Positions 26,475 through 35,242 of a DNA stretch of 64,000 bases are shown here, piece after piece. Origin of the DNA: Streptomyces sp. R44 (GTDB lineage Bacteria; Actinomycetota; Actinomycetes; Streptomycetales; Streptomycetaceae). The stretch spans positions 7,844,501 through 7,908,500 of the forward strand of contig NZ_CP163444.1 in NCBI RefSeq assembly GCF_041053105.1, written 5' to 3'. The translations under genes and the position numbers were made by a program. Positions within the stretch are counted from its first letter, which is position 1. Every line of letters begins with the position of its first letter. The notes below the pieces were generated by a model. That model worked only from the letters and a program-made list of their open reading frames with translations, ran no database searches and was not told the origin of the DNA.

Positions 26475-29400
26475 GTGGCCCGTGCGACGATCCAGGGCAT
26501 GATCGTCTCGCTGGATGCTCTCCTGCCCACCGCCGGTACGCACGTGTCGACCACCTACGCCGACTGGGTCGCCGCCCACGACCCGGGCGCGGTCGAGTCC
26601 GCGCGTGCGCTGGTGCGGGACATGGGGGCCGAGCTCGGCCGGTCCTGGACCAAGCCCGGTGCGTTCGTCGACGTGATGGCGCGGCGAGCGAGGCAGCTGC
26701 CGCCGGCGCATCTGCCGTGGTTCTGGGACACCGTCGGGCACCGGCTGATCGGTTACGGGAGCAGGCCGGGCGGGCGGGCCTACGCCGCGGCGCGGGCGGC
26801 CGAGGTCCAGCACGGGCTGCCCGTCGATCCCGCCTATCGCCTGGCCAACGGGCTGCTGTTCGCCAAGGGCGGGGCCATGCCCGCCAAGGAGTTCGGCGCA
26901 CACCAGCGTTTCCTCGCCGAGACCCTGGAGCCGGCGGCCGCGCACACCGCCCTGGAGGCGTTCCTCACCGCCTGGGCCGCCTCGCCCGCCGATCTGCCCG
27001 CGGATCTGGTGCGCCGGGTACGGGCCTCCGCCAAGAAGGCCGGGCTCGGGGACGAGGAGGCCGCCCGGCTCCTGGGTGCGATCCTGTCGGTCACCCGCGA
27101 GAAAGTCGTGCCGGACGCCCTGCTGACCGCGGCCGAGACGGTCCTGACGGCCCATCCGCCGACGGATGCGATCGCCGCGGGCCTCGTGGAGGTCTTCCCC
27201 ACCGGGGCCACCGACGGGGGCCCCTGGCTGCGGATGCTCATCGGCTGCGGCGCGGCGGGAGCCATGGAGGCCGGCCGGATCGTGCCGGAGGGCGGGTTGC
27301 ACCAGTGGCTCGGCAACTTCGTCCGCATGTACCAGTACTCCCTCCAGTCCGGCGGCGGAGTCGGACGGCAGCCCCTGCCGGGGGAACTGCTGGATCTGAT
27401 CGGCCGGTTGGGGCCCCGCCTGCGCTCCGAGGACGCCCCCGTCACGCTGCACATCACCCGCCACCACTACCAGGGCTTCGACGCGGACGTCCTCGACGCC
27501 TGCCTGGCGGCCGGGGTCGCCGTCACCGACCCGGGCGCGGACCTCGGGATGCGTTTCTGGGGCGAGAAGTCCAGGCGCGACCTCGCCGCGCTCGCCGCCG
27601 ACCCCGTGTTCGGCCCGCGCCTGGAAGGGACCGTGCACGCGAACCTGCTGCCGAACTGGCACAGGGCGCACGGGCGGCAGCCCGGCTCCGCGGTGACGCT
27701 GCTCCCGGGCAACGAGGGCATCGCCCACGAGGTGGCCGGACGGGTCGGCAAGCTCGTCGACACCGTCGGGGGCGGCGGCATGGCCGGCGCCGAGGAATCC
27801 GTGGCCGAGCTGGAGACCCTCCTCGACCGGCCGACCGTGACGGCACTCGGCGGGATCGCCGACGCCCTCGGCGCGACGAGCGCCGCGGGTGCGCTGCGCC
27901 GCTCGCTCACGGCCGGGCTCCCGGAGGAACTGGCGTGGCCGGCCCTGGAGTCCGTGTACGCGGAGTTCGCCGCCGAAGCCGAAGCCGAAGCCGAAGCCGC
28001 CACCGATGCGGATGCGGACGCCGGTGCGGTGGAACCCCTGCCCGGCGTCGCCGGAGTGACCTGCACCTGGCCCGTGCTCACCGTCTTCGGGGCCGATCGC
28101 GCCGTCGCGGTCGACCCGGACGGGGTGCGGGCCTCCTGCCGGTTCACGGTGCCCGACGAGGCGACCATGTACGCCGTCCACTACGTCGGCGGATCCTTCC
28201 TCGTGAGCTGGTCGGTCAAGCGCGATCCGTACTTCTGCGACACCGCCTGCTGGGCGGACCGGCCCGAGGAGCCGTTCACGCCCGACGAGCAGGGCGGACT
28301 CGTGCCGTACGGCGGGAAGCTGGACGGGGCCTACGGCTTCCAGTTCGAGACCGCCGACGGGGGAGGGCGCCACAGCGGCCTCCACGCCCTGCGGCCAGGC
28401 GGTACGGAAGGCATCGACAGCAACGAACTGCAGCTCGGCGACGGCTCCCGCATCTGGACCAACGGCGTGTACCGCAGGCGTGCCTGGGAGGCGGTGGACC
28501 CGGTCACCGGAGAGCCGACGGGCGGCGCCGAGGTGCCCGACTTCCCCGGTCGCCCCGCGAGCGCCGACCCGGCCACGGAACCGTCCGAGACGGGCATGGC
28601 CCTGGCCGCGGGGTCCCTGCACCTGGCGCCGCTGCCCGCCGGGCTGACCGGCTCCCCGCTCGGCAGTAGGGACGGTCTCGTCGGGACCCGGATCCTGTTC
28701 CGCACCCCGCACCGCGACCCCGCGCCCGACCACTACCTGCTCCAGAGCATCGACGGGCGCACGGCCCGGTTCGACATCGACCGGCAGGGGCAGAAGCCCT
28801 GGGCCCTGTGGGCGCCGCCCGAGGGCGCCGTGGAGGACGTGGTCCTCGCCGATGCCGAGACGCGGACGGGCGTGCGCGCGTACACGGCCGACGGCGTCCT
28901 GCTGTGGGAGCTGGACGGCCACCAATCGCCCCGGAGCCCCCGGGTGCGTCCGGCCCGGCGCGTCACCCCGTCCCGGGGTGTCGCCCTTCCCCCGGCCTTC
29001 TGGTACCTGCTCCGGACCCGGGACGCGGTCGGCTCCCGGGCGCTGCGCACCGTGAGCCGGGAGACGGCGGAGGCGCTGCTCAAGGCCGCCTCCGACGACA
29101 CGGCCGCCTCCGAGAGCGCCGACGCCCGGGAGGGAACGGCCGCTTCCGACGGCACGGCGACGGTCCGCGCGGTCGTGGCGCGGGAGCTGCCGGACGTCAC
29201 CGATCCCGTCCTCGTCGAGGCCGTCGTCGCCGTGGCGGTGCGGGCCGCCCGTGTGGAGGAGCGGCGGCGCGCCCTGCACCGGCGCGTCACCCTGCTCGCC
29301 GAGGCGCCACCCGTGCGGCTGCGCCGGTCGGCGCCGGACACCGAACTCGTTCCCGCGCTCTTCGGTCTGGTCGAGACCGGCGAGCCCGACCAGTGGCGGC

Positions 29401-31319
29401 GCACCCCCGACGTGGCCCTCCCCGCGACGCTGACCGCCCTCGCGGCCGACGGCGCCCGCCTGGACGGGACGATCGCCGAGGAGGTGCGGCGGCTCTCGCC
29501 GCCCGCCCCGCCGCACGACTGGTCACAGCTCCTCGGCAGGATCGACGCCGTCGCCTGGCGGGCGGCGGTGGCACCGACCCCGGACCCGGACCGGGCCGCT
29601 CTCCTCGCGCTCCTGGACGCCTGGGCCGAGCAGCCGTTCGCCCGCGCGGGCAGCCGCTGGTGGGCGGGGCGGACGTCCGGCCCCGGCTTCGTGGACTTCA
29701 TGCGCGCGGGCGGTACGGCGATCGCGTCCGCGGGCGTACGGGACGGCGGAGCCGAGCAGTGGTTCGTGGCGCCCGTCGCCGAGAACCCGCACGCCGACCC
29801 GGTGCCGGGCGTGGCCACCGAGGTGCGGCACGTGCGCGTGGAGCGGGACGACGCCCAGCGGCTGCGGGCCCTCGTGGCCGCCGTCGACGCCCACGGACCG
29901 GTCCCGGTCCCGGAGTCGGCGGCCGCCCGCTTCGCCGAACTGACGGGTGTACGACGGTCGGTGGCCCGGCTCGTCGTCGCCGGGCTCGTCGGCCGGGCCG
30001 ACCGGGAGGAGCACGGGGCCCTGGTGCGCAAGGCCCCGTACAAGGCGACCCCGCTGACGGCGGAGTCGTACGAACAGCTCCGCAACCGACTGGGCGGCTC
30101 GGGCCGCAGGGCCGTCCTGGCCGCCGCCCTGCCCGAGGACCCGGCCGAACTGTGGCGGCCGGGCGGGGTCGAGGCGGCCGTGGAGCGGATGGCCGCGGTG
30201 TGGCGGGAGCTCCTCGGGGCGCGGTCCGTCGTCGACGAGGACACGGCCGACGCCCTGGAGGCCCACCTCGGCCTCGGCGAGGTCTGGGCACGGCGCCTCG
30301 CCGGAGGCTACGACGCCGCCGAGGACGCCACCGTGCCGGCGGCCGGCTGGGAGCTGACGGCCACCAGGCAGGGCAGGGGAGTCGAGGTCCGGGCCGTACC
30401 GCAGGCCGGGCCCGAACTGCCCTACCGCACCCCGGTGGGCCTCGCCCTGACGGACATCGCGAGCGCCCTCGTGTGGGCGTGGACGGACCGGCCCGTCGGC
30501 GATCCGGCCCTGGCCGGCGCGCCCGCGCTGTACGAGCGGCTGCGCGCCGAGCTGGAGCGCCCGGAGCTGCTGCTCGAACTCGCCGAAACCAGCGTCCGCG
30601 ACACTCCGGAGCGGATCGCCGAGCGGTTCGGGCCGCGACGGCTGCCGGTGGCCCGCCACCCGGAGAACGAGGCCGATCCGGAGACCGCGTACGACTCGGG
30701 ACCGCTGGTGGTGTGCGCCCCCTTCGGCACCGCCTTCCTGCGCCCCGCGGCCGTCACCGACCCCGGCACGTGGAAGGAGGTGCGCGAAGTCACCGACCTC
30801 GCCGAGGACCTGGACCGGGTGGCGCCGCTGCTCGCGGGCGGCGGGCTGGAGCGGATGATGCGGCGCGCCCTGTCCGGAGCCGTACCGGCCGGGGCGTACG
30901 AGGCCGACCCACGCCGTTCCTGCCCGGAGCTCGTCAGCGAGGTGGCGGCGAAGCTCGGCGTGGGCGAGGACGCGGCGGCCCTGTACCTCCAGCTGGCGAC
31001 CCTCGCCGCGCCCACCGACCGGAACGTACGGCGGTGGAACGGCTGGTCGACCAAGCGGCACACGGAGGTCCGGGCGGAACTCCTCGCCACCGGCGCGGTC
31101 CTGGAGGCCAAGCGGGCACGGGCCGGCCGGACCCTGTTCCTGCCGGGCGACTGGAAGGAACTCAAGGCCCCGCACCTGCCGCTGGAGACCGCGAAGCTGA
31201 AGACCCACGTCGTGCGGCCGATGTGGGACAAGTGGATCTGCTCCCCGTTCGTGAGGATCCTGCCGACGGCCCCCCTCCACGAGATGTTCGAGGAGGCCTG
31301 GGAGCGGATGGGCGGCTGA
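26475..31319 (+). CDS. Very large protein of unknown function (about 1614 aa)
   Basis: Four starts are possible: GTG 26457, 26469 and 26475, and ATG 26499. GTG 26475 is chosen because GGAGG lies 8 nt upstream. No signal peptide or membrane segment is seen. A repetitive acidic linker (EAEAEAEAATDADADAG, about residues 500-520) separates an N-terminal helical half from a middle part rich in beta strands. The C-terminal part is the most gene-family-like (LYLQLATLAAPTDRNVRRWNGWS, THVVRPMWDKWICSPFVRI). Streptomyces genomes often annotate such proteins only as DNA-binding or hypothetical; I see no motif that proves either. It follows the 768-aa unknown by 58 bp in one operon. Confidence 0.7.
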   Translation: MARATIQGMIVSLDALLPTAGTHVSTTYADWVAAHDPGAVESARALVRDMGAELGRSWTKPGAFVDVMARRARQLPPAHLPWFWDTVGHRLIGYGSRPGGRAYAAARAAEVQHGLPVDPAYRLANGLLFAKGGAMPAKEFGAHQRFLAETLEPAAAHTALEAFLTAWAASPADLPADLVRRVRASAKKAGLGDEEAARLLGAILSVTREKVVPDALLTAAETVLTAHPPTDAIAAGLVEVFPTGATDGGPWLRMLIGCGAAGAMEAGRIVPEGGLHQWLGNFVRMYQYSLQSGGGVGRQPLPGELLDLIGRLGPRLRSEDAPVTLHITRHHYQGFDADVLDACLAAGVAVTDPGADLGMRFWGEKSRRDLAALAADPVFGPRLEGTVHANLLPNWHRAHGRQPGSAVTLLPGNEGIAHEVAGRVGKLVDTVGGGGMAGAEESVAELETLLDRPTVTALGGIADALGATSAAGALRRSLTAGLPEELAWPALESVYAEFAAEAEAEAEAATDADADAGAVEPLPGVAGVTCTWPVLTVFGADRAVAVDPDGVRASCRFTVPDEATMYAVHYVGGSFLVSWSVKRDPYFCDTACWADRPEEPFTPDEQGGLVPYGGKLDGAYGFQFETADGGGRHSGLHALRPGGTEGIDSNELQLGDGSRIWTNGVYRRRAWEAVDPVTGEPTGGAEVPDFPGRPASADPATEPSETGMALAAGSLHLAPLPAGLTGSPLGSRDGLVGTRILFRTPHRDPAPDHYLLQSIDGRTARFDIDRQGQKPWALWAPPEGAVEDVVLADAETRTGVRAYTADGVLLWELDGHQSPRSPRVRPARRVTPSRGVALPPAFWYLLRTRDAVGSRALRTVSRETAEALLKAASDDTAASESADAREGTAASDGTATVRAVVARELPDVTDPVLVEAVVAVAVRAARVEERRRALHRRVTLLAEAPPVRLRRSAPDTELVPALFGLVETGEPDQWRRTPDVALPATLTALAADGARLDGTIAEEVRRLSPPAPPHDWSQLLGRIDAVAWRAAVAPTPDPDRAALLALLDAWAEQPFARAGSRWWAGRTSGPGFVDFMRAGGTAIASAGVRDGGAEQWFVAPVAENPHADPVPGVATEVRHVRVERDDAQRLRALVAAVDAHGPVPVPESAAARFAELTGVRRSVARLVVAGLVGRADREEHGALVRKAPYKATPLTAESYEQLRNRLGGSGRRAVLAAALPEDPAELWRPGGVEAAVERMAAVWRELLGARSVVDEDTADALEAHLGLGEVWARRLAGGYDAAEDATVPAAGWELTATRQGRGVEVRAVPQAGPELPYRTPVGLALTDIASALVWAWTDRPVGDPALAGAPALYERLRAELERPELLLELAETSVRDTPERIAERFGPRRLPVARHPENEADPETAYDSGPLVVCAPFGTAFLRPAAVTDPGTWKEVREVTDLAEDLDRVAPLLAGGGLERMMRRALSGAVPAGAYEADPRRSCPELVSEVAAKLGVGEDAAALYLQLATLAAPTDRNVRRWNGWSTKRHTEVRAELLATGAVLEAKRARAGRTLFLPGDWKELKAPHLPLETAKLKTHVVRPMWDKWICSPFVRILPTAPLHEMFEEAWERMGG

Positions 31320-31462
31320 GGAACGCGAAGTCCTGCCGGTCACTGGACTGTTCGGGTGCGTGCCCTTCCTTGATCGGCCAGTCGCGGGCTCGGGACGCCC
31401 GGCGTTCCGGAATCCTGCACTCCCGGTGGATCCTGCTTCTCGGACGGAAGGGAATCGATGCC

Positions 31463-32113
31463 ATGAAGGGCATCACACGGAAGGCTCTGGTGCTTTCGGC
31501 CGCTGCCGCGACGGTGGCCGCGGCGAGTGTCGTTCCGGCGCCCCTCGCTCAGGCCCGCGCCGAACGGCTCGTTGCCGCGCAGATCGGCGTCCAGTTCAAT
31601 CCGGACGGAAACCCCGGGCAGTGCGGTGGAAGAACGGGCGAGCAGTGGGTGTTCGACGGGCAGGTGACCGAGGCGATCCGCTTCGACACCGACTCCCGCC
31701 CCGGCGGCTGCCGACTCGCGTTCGGCCTCTACGATCCGCAGGACGAACTCAGGGGTGTGGCCGCCACCTACACCTTCAGGGCCACCCCCGGCGGCGACCC
31801 CGCCCAATGCGGAAACCAGGGCACCCACCAGCTGCCGATCACGAAGACGTCCCGGACCTTCGGCGACGTCGTCCGGATCGACACCGACAACCGGCCGGGC
31901 GGATGCGTTCTCACGTTCGCCCTCACGGCTCCAGGCACCACAACGCTCTACATCAACTACACCTCGGACGGCGACCGTGCCCAGTGCGGGAACGCCCTGC
32001 CGCTCCCGGGCGTCTTCAGCCCCGCGGGCAACAACCGCGAAGTCCCCATCCGCATCGACACCGACGACCGCTCCGGTGGCTGTCAGCTCCGGCTCAGGCT
32101 GAACCTCTTCTAG
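31463..32113 (+). CDS. Secreted triple-repeat cysteine protein, unknown function
   Basis: The 216-aa precursor has a Sec signal (residues 1-32, ending LAQARA). The mature part is three tandem repeats of about 60 residues. Each has an N-terminal QCG and a C-terminal IDTD-R-GGC-L element: FDTDSRPGGCRLAFGL, IDTDNRPGGCVLTFAL and IDTDDRSGGCQLRLRL. Each repeat thus carries two cysteines, probably one disulfide per repeat. The alternating hydrophobic pattern suggests small beta-sandwich domains. I do not recognise the family. GGAAGGGA precedes the ATG. The gene is monocistronic and ends at a strong terminator. Confidence 0.75.
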   Translation: MKGITRKALVLSAAAATVAAASVVPAPLAQARAERLVAAQIGVQFNPDGNPGQCGGRTGEQWVFDGQVTEAIRFDTDSRPGGCRLAFGLYDPQDELRGVAATYTFRATPGGDPAQCGNQGTHQLPITKTSRTFGDVVRIDTDNRPGGCVLTFALTAPGTTTLYINYTSDGDRAQCGNALPLPGVFSPAGNNREVPIRIDTDDRSGGCQLRLRLNLF

Positions 32114-32120
32114 TGAATGA

Positions 32121-32162
32121 CGACGACGCCCCGCCCACCTCTCGGTGGGCGGGGCGTCGTCG
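32121..32162. terminator. Strong bidirectional terminator
   Basis: A perfect 19-bp stem (32121-32139 with 32144-32162) and loop TCTC, between the convergent repeat-protein and CbtA genes. Confidence 0.85.
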
Positions 32163-32178
32163 TGGAGATGTTCGCCGG

Positions 32179-32994
32179 TCAGCCGGCGGCCGGAGCCCCG
32201 AGTCGGGCCTCCGTGTCGGCGGCCGCCGTCCGGGCCGCCAGCGCCTTCTGCGCGAGGACGCCGAAGACGATGCCGAACACCGTCCACAGCACCGCCTGGA
32301 TGGCGAGCGACGCGAGTCTGAACTCCCAGAGCAGCGCGGCCGGGAAGCCCGCGGCGACGGCGTCGTCGTTGTCCGGCAGGACCGCGAAGGCGACGGCCGT
32401 GACGACGACGAACCCGGCGCCGGCCGCCAGGGTCGCGTTCCAGTTCCCCAGGCGCGGCGCGAGCCGGCGCCCGGCGATCACGGCCGCGATCCCGAGGAGG
32501 ACGCTGAGCAGGATCATCAGGAAGAACAGGGTGGTGCGCTTCCCGATGGTGTCCGGATTCCCGACGGCCGGAGGGGTCGCCGGGTACTTGAGGAACGGCA
32601 CCAGATAGACCGTGGTGAAAGCGGCGCCGGCGGTGAGCGCCGCCGTCGCGCGCGGGCTGAACCGGCCGACGCGGCCCAGCACGAACGAGAACGCGAGCGA
32701 GGCGATGCCGCCGAGCGCCACCCCGTACACGAGGACGCCGGTGGCGAGGCCGAAGGTCGACTGGACGGAGCGGCTGACGACCTCCTCTTCCTCGGCGGGC
32801 TCGGCGGCCGATGCTGCGGCCTCGCCGTGGTGGTGGGCGTGGGCCTCGTGCGCGGCCTGGGCCTCCTCCACGGCGATCGCACCGTTCACGGGCGGCTCAC
32901 CCACCGCGTAGGCCACGGCGAAGGCGAAGAGCCCGGCGATCAGGCCCGCGAGCATGCCGCGGACCAGGAGGGATCTGACAGTCGAGGCGTGCAT
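32179..32994 (-). CDS. cbtA: CbtA family cobalt/cobalamin-linked transporter subunit
   Basis: This 271-aa membrane protein has an N-terminal helix (LLVRGMLAGLIAGLFAFAVAYAVGEP), a histidine-rich loop (HEAHAHHHGE) suited to metal binding, and further hydrophobic segments, as in CbtA. CbtA works with the small subunit CbtB, encoded 14 bp upstream, and the pair is predicted from cobalamin-riboswitch linkage to import cobalt. The riboswitch upstream of cbtB in this window supports that role directly. The ATG at 32994 follows a purine-poor leader; translation is probably coupled to cbtB. Confidence 0.88.
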   Translation of the reverse strand: MHASTVRSLLVRGMLAGLIAGLFAFAVAYAVGEPPVNGAIAVEEAQAAHEAHAHHHGEAAASAAEPAEEEEVVSRSVQSTFGLATGVLVYGVALGGIASLAFSFVLGRVGRFSPRATAALTAGAAFTTVYLVPFLKYPATPPAVGNPDTIGKRTTLFFLMILLSVLLGIAAVIAGRRLAPRLGNWNATLAAGAGFVVVTAVAFAVLPDNDDAVAAGFPAALLWEFRLASLAIQAVLWTVFGIVFGVLAQKALAARTAAADTEARLGAPAAG

Positions 32995-33008
32995 GGTGCG
33001 GTCGCCCC

Positions 33009-33236
33009 TCAGTGGCACGGGAAGCCGAGCAGGTGGCGACCGTCGTGCACCCACTCGTGCACGTCGGTGCCCGCGATCAGGGAGGTGGCACCCTGCTCGG
33101 CACCCACGAAGTACAGCGCGATCAGCGCGAGGAGCCCGACGAAGAAGGCCCAGGGCAGTACGGCGCGCACGGGCAGCGGAGCCGGAACGGCGACGGAAGG
33201 GGTGGAAACAGCAGCGGAGACGACGGCCTCGGCCAT
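33009..33236 (-). CDS. cbtB: CbtB family small cobalt transporter subunit
   Basis: This 75-aa protein has one transmembrane segment (VRAVLPWAFFVGLLALIALYFVG) and a C-terminal histidine motif (DVHEWVHDGRHLLGFPCH), the hallmark of CbtB. AGGAGG lies 6 nt before the ATG. It is the first gene after a cobalamin riboswitch, so it and cbtA should be switched off when B12 is plentiful. Confidence 0.9.
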   Translation of the reverse strand: MAEAVVSAAVSTPSVAVPAPLPVRAVLPWAFFVGLLALIALYFVGAEQGATSLIAGTDVHEWVHDGRHLLGFPCH

Positions 33237-33289
33237 GATGGAACCTCCTGCGGGAACTCGCGTCCCAGACGGTGGTGCAGGACGACGGT

Positions 33290-33410
33290 CCACGGGTCTG
33301 ACTCACCGTGACGCCACCCTCGGGGACGCCTCGGCATACAGTGGCGCGACCGTGCCGGATTCTCACCGGACTTCCGTCTCGCCGTCGTCACGCTGTTCAA
33401 ATGTCGCCTG
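33290..33410 (-). promoter_or_regulatory. Cobalamin riboswitch
   Basis: Read on the minus strand, the region contains GGAAGTCCGGTGAGAATCC, then CGGTCGCGCCACTG and, after a peripheral stem, the B12-box-like end TGAGTCAGACC. These are the conserved core elements of adenosylcobalamin riboswitches, in the right order. It lies 55-170 nt upstream of cbtB. The expression platform is probably the segment 33237-33290, where a CCGTCGTCC element and the AGGAGG site could be sequestered. Boundaries are approximate. Confidence 0.88.
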
Positions 33411-33530
33411 ACGGTACCGCGCGCGAGGACCGCCGCCAAGGGCGTGAGGCGCGCATCACCTTCGTACGCCCCCGGTAGAGTCCCGCCCGCCCCCTCCTCG
33501 TTCACCTTCCGTCCGCCGCAAAGGAACCCG

Positions 33531-34097
33531 ATGACACTACGGTTGACGCTGATCTCGCCCGCGACGAACGAGGCGCTGCGCGAGGTCCGGTTCGACGACG
33601 ACGCTCCTCTCGACCCCGCGGGCGTCGCCCGCGCCGAGGCCGTCGGGTCCGCCGTCGACCCGTCCCCGCGCGCGTACTGCTCGCCGTCCCCGCGCTGCCG
33701 CGGCACGGCGGAGGCCCTGGGCCTGCCGGCGGAGAGCGTGGACGCACTCGCGGGCTGCGCCATGGGCCGGTGGCGCGGACAGACCCTGATGGCCGTCGCG
33801 GCCGCCGAGGAGGCCGCCGTGTCCGCCTGGCTGTCCGATCCGACCGCGGCCCCGCACGGCGGGGAGTCGCTGCGCGACCTGCGCGTCCGGGTCGGCGCCT
33901 GGCTCGACGGACTCCGGGACGGCTCCGGACGCGTGACCGCCGTCGTCGAACCCGACGTGGTCCGCGCCGCGATGGTCCACGCCCTCGCGGCACCGGACGC
34001 CACGGCCTGGCGCCTGGACGTCCGCCCGCTGACCGCCGTCCACCTCAGCGGCCGCGCCGGCCGCTGGAACCTGCGCGCGGGCGAGCCGCTCGGCTGA
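33531..34097 (+). CDS. Histidine-phosphatase-fold protein lacking the RHG motif
   Basis: This 188-aa protein matches the phosphoglycerate-mutase/histidine phosphatase pattern: an N-terminal LTLISPATNEALREVRFDDDAPLDPAG (where RHG would be expected after strand 1), CSPSPRCRGTAEAL and PHGGESLRDLRVRVGAWLD (the second conserved region, with His). The catalytic RHG is replaced by SPA, so a phosphohistidine mechanism is not available. CobC-like phosphatases in this fold act in cobalamin assembly, and the gene is divergent from the cobalamin-regulated cbtBA. A binding or modified catalytic role in B12 metabolism is a fair inference. AAAGGA precedes the ATG. Confidence 0.78.
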   Translation: MTLRLTLISPATNEALREVRFDDDAPLDPAGVARAEAVGSAVDPSPRAYCSPSPRCRGTAEALGLPAESVDALAGCAMGRWRGQTLMAVAAAEEAAVSAWLSDPTAAPHGGESLRDLRVRVGAWLDGLRDGSGRVTAVVEPDVVRAAMVHALAAPDATAWRLDVRPLTAVHLSGRAGRWNLRAGEPLG

Positions 34098-34105
34098 CAG
34101 CGGAA

Positions 34106-34134
34106 GGAGGGGCACCGCACAGCGGTCCCCCTCC
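34106..34134. terminator. Terminator between convergent genes
   Basis: GGAGGGG (34106-34112) pairs with CCCCTCC (34128-34134), with an ACCGC/GCGGT inner stem. Confidence 0.65.
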
Positions 34135-34150
34135 TCGGTGCACCCACCGG

Positions 34151-35242
34151 TCAGGCCGGGCGCTTCCACTCCCGCAGCAGGAGATAGCCGAGGTACGCGC
34201 CTCCGACGGCCATCGTGTACAGGCCGACCGGCAGGTTGTCGAAGAGCGGCAGCTGCTGGGCGGTGAGGTCGGCGAGGACCAGGAGCAGGGCGCCGAGCAG
34301 CGTCGACATGACCAGGTGCGGGCCGCCGCTGCGGGTGACCCGCTTGGCGATCTGCGGTGCCGTCAGGGAGATGAAGGCGATCGGTCCCGCGACGCTGACG
34401 GCACCGGCGGACAGGACGATCGACAGCGTGACCGCCGCCGTCGCGGTGCGGGCCGGGCGGGCGCCCAGGCCGGTCGAGAGGTCGTCGCCCATCTCGCCGA
34501 TGCTCAGGGGCCGCGCGAGGAGCGCCGCGAGCGGCAGGCAGACGAGCAGCACCACCCAGATCGTCGTCGCGTCGTCCCAGGAGCGGGCGGCGAGGCTGCC
34601 GTTGATGTACGCGGTCAGCGCGCTGGCCTTGTCCCGCTCGACGGCGTACACGACGTACTGGGTGAGGGCCGTCGACATCGCGGCCACGCCGATGCCGGCC
34701 ACGACCAGGCGTCCCGGGTTGCGGAAGCCGGTCCCGGTCGACAGGTAGACGACCGCCATGGCGACCACCGCGCCGAGCAGCGCGCCGACGGGCACCGGCA
34801 CGACGTCCGGGAAGAACAGCGCGGCCGCCGCGGCGCCCGCCCCGGATCCCGCGCCGAGACCGATCACGTCGGGGCTGCCCAGCGGGTTGCGGGTGACGGA
34901 CTGGAAGAGGGCCCCGGACAGGCCGAAGGCCGCTCCGGTGGCGATGGCGACGACGAGCCGCGGGCCGCGCAGCCGGTTCAGCACGAAGGCGTTCTTGCCG
35001 GTGGCCTCGCCCATGAGCGCCGACGGAAGGTCGGCCGGGTCGATGCCGAGCCGGCCCAGGGAGAGGGTCGCCACGGCCGCCCCGAGGAGCAGCAGCAGCG
35101 TCACCAGGGCGGCGATCACGGTGGGGCGTCGTACGGGGATCGCGACCCAGGGCCCGATCCGCAGCAGGCTCCGGCCCGGGGGCCGTACGGGCCGCGACAC
35201 CGTCGGGGCCGGGGTGTTGTCGATCCGCTCGGCGGTCTTCAT
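34151..35242 (-). CDS. Iron-siderophore ABC transporter permease (FecCD), second subunit
   Basis: This 363-aa protein has a long cytoplasmic N-terminus and about nine to ten transmembrane helices. FecCD signatures are RLRGPRLVVAIATGAAFGLSGALFQSVTRNPLGSPDVIG and AVSVAGPIAFISLTAPQIAKRVTRS (each read in parts). Its ATG overlaps the stop of the first permease gene (ATGA), so the two are made together and should form a heterodimer. No ATPase gene follows; the next gene is convergent. Confidence 0.88.
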   Translation of the reverse strand: MKTAERIDNTPAPTVSRPVRPPGRSLLRIGPWVAIPVRRPTVIAALVTLLLLLGAAVATLSLGRLGIDPADLPSALMGEATGKNAFVLNRLRGPRLVVAIATGAAFGLSGALFQSVTRNPLGSPDVIGLGAGSGAGAAAAALFFPDVVPVPVGALLGAVVAMAVVYLSTGTGFRNPGRLVVAGIGVAAMSTALTQYVVYAVERDKASALTAYINGSLAARSWDDATTIWVVLLVCLPLAALLARPLSIGEMGDDLSTGLGARPARTATAAVTLSIVLSAGAVSVAGPIAFISLTAPQIAKRVTRSGGPHLVMSTLLGALLLVLADLTAQQLPLFDNLPVGLYTMAVGGAYLGYLLLREWKRPA

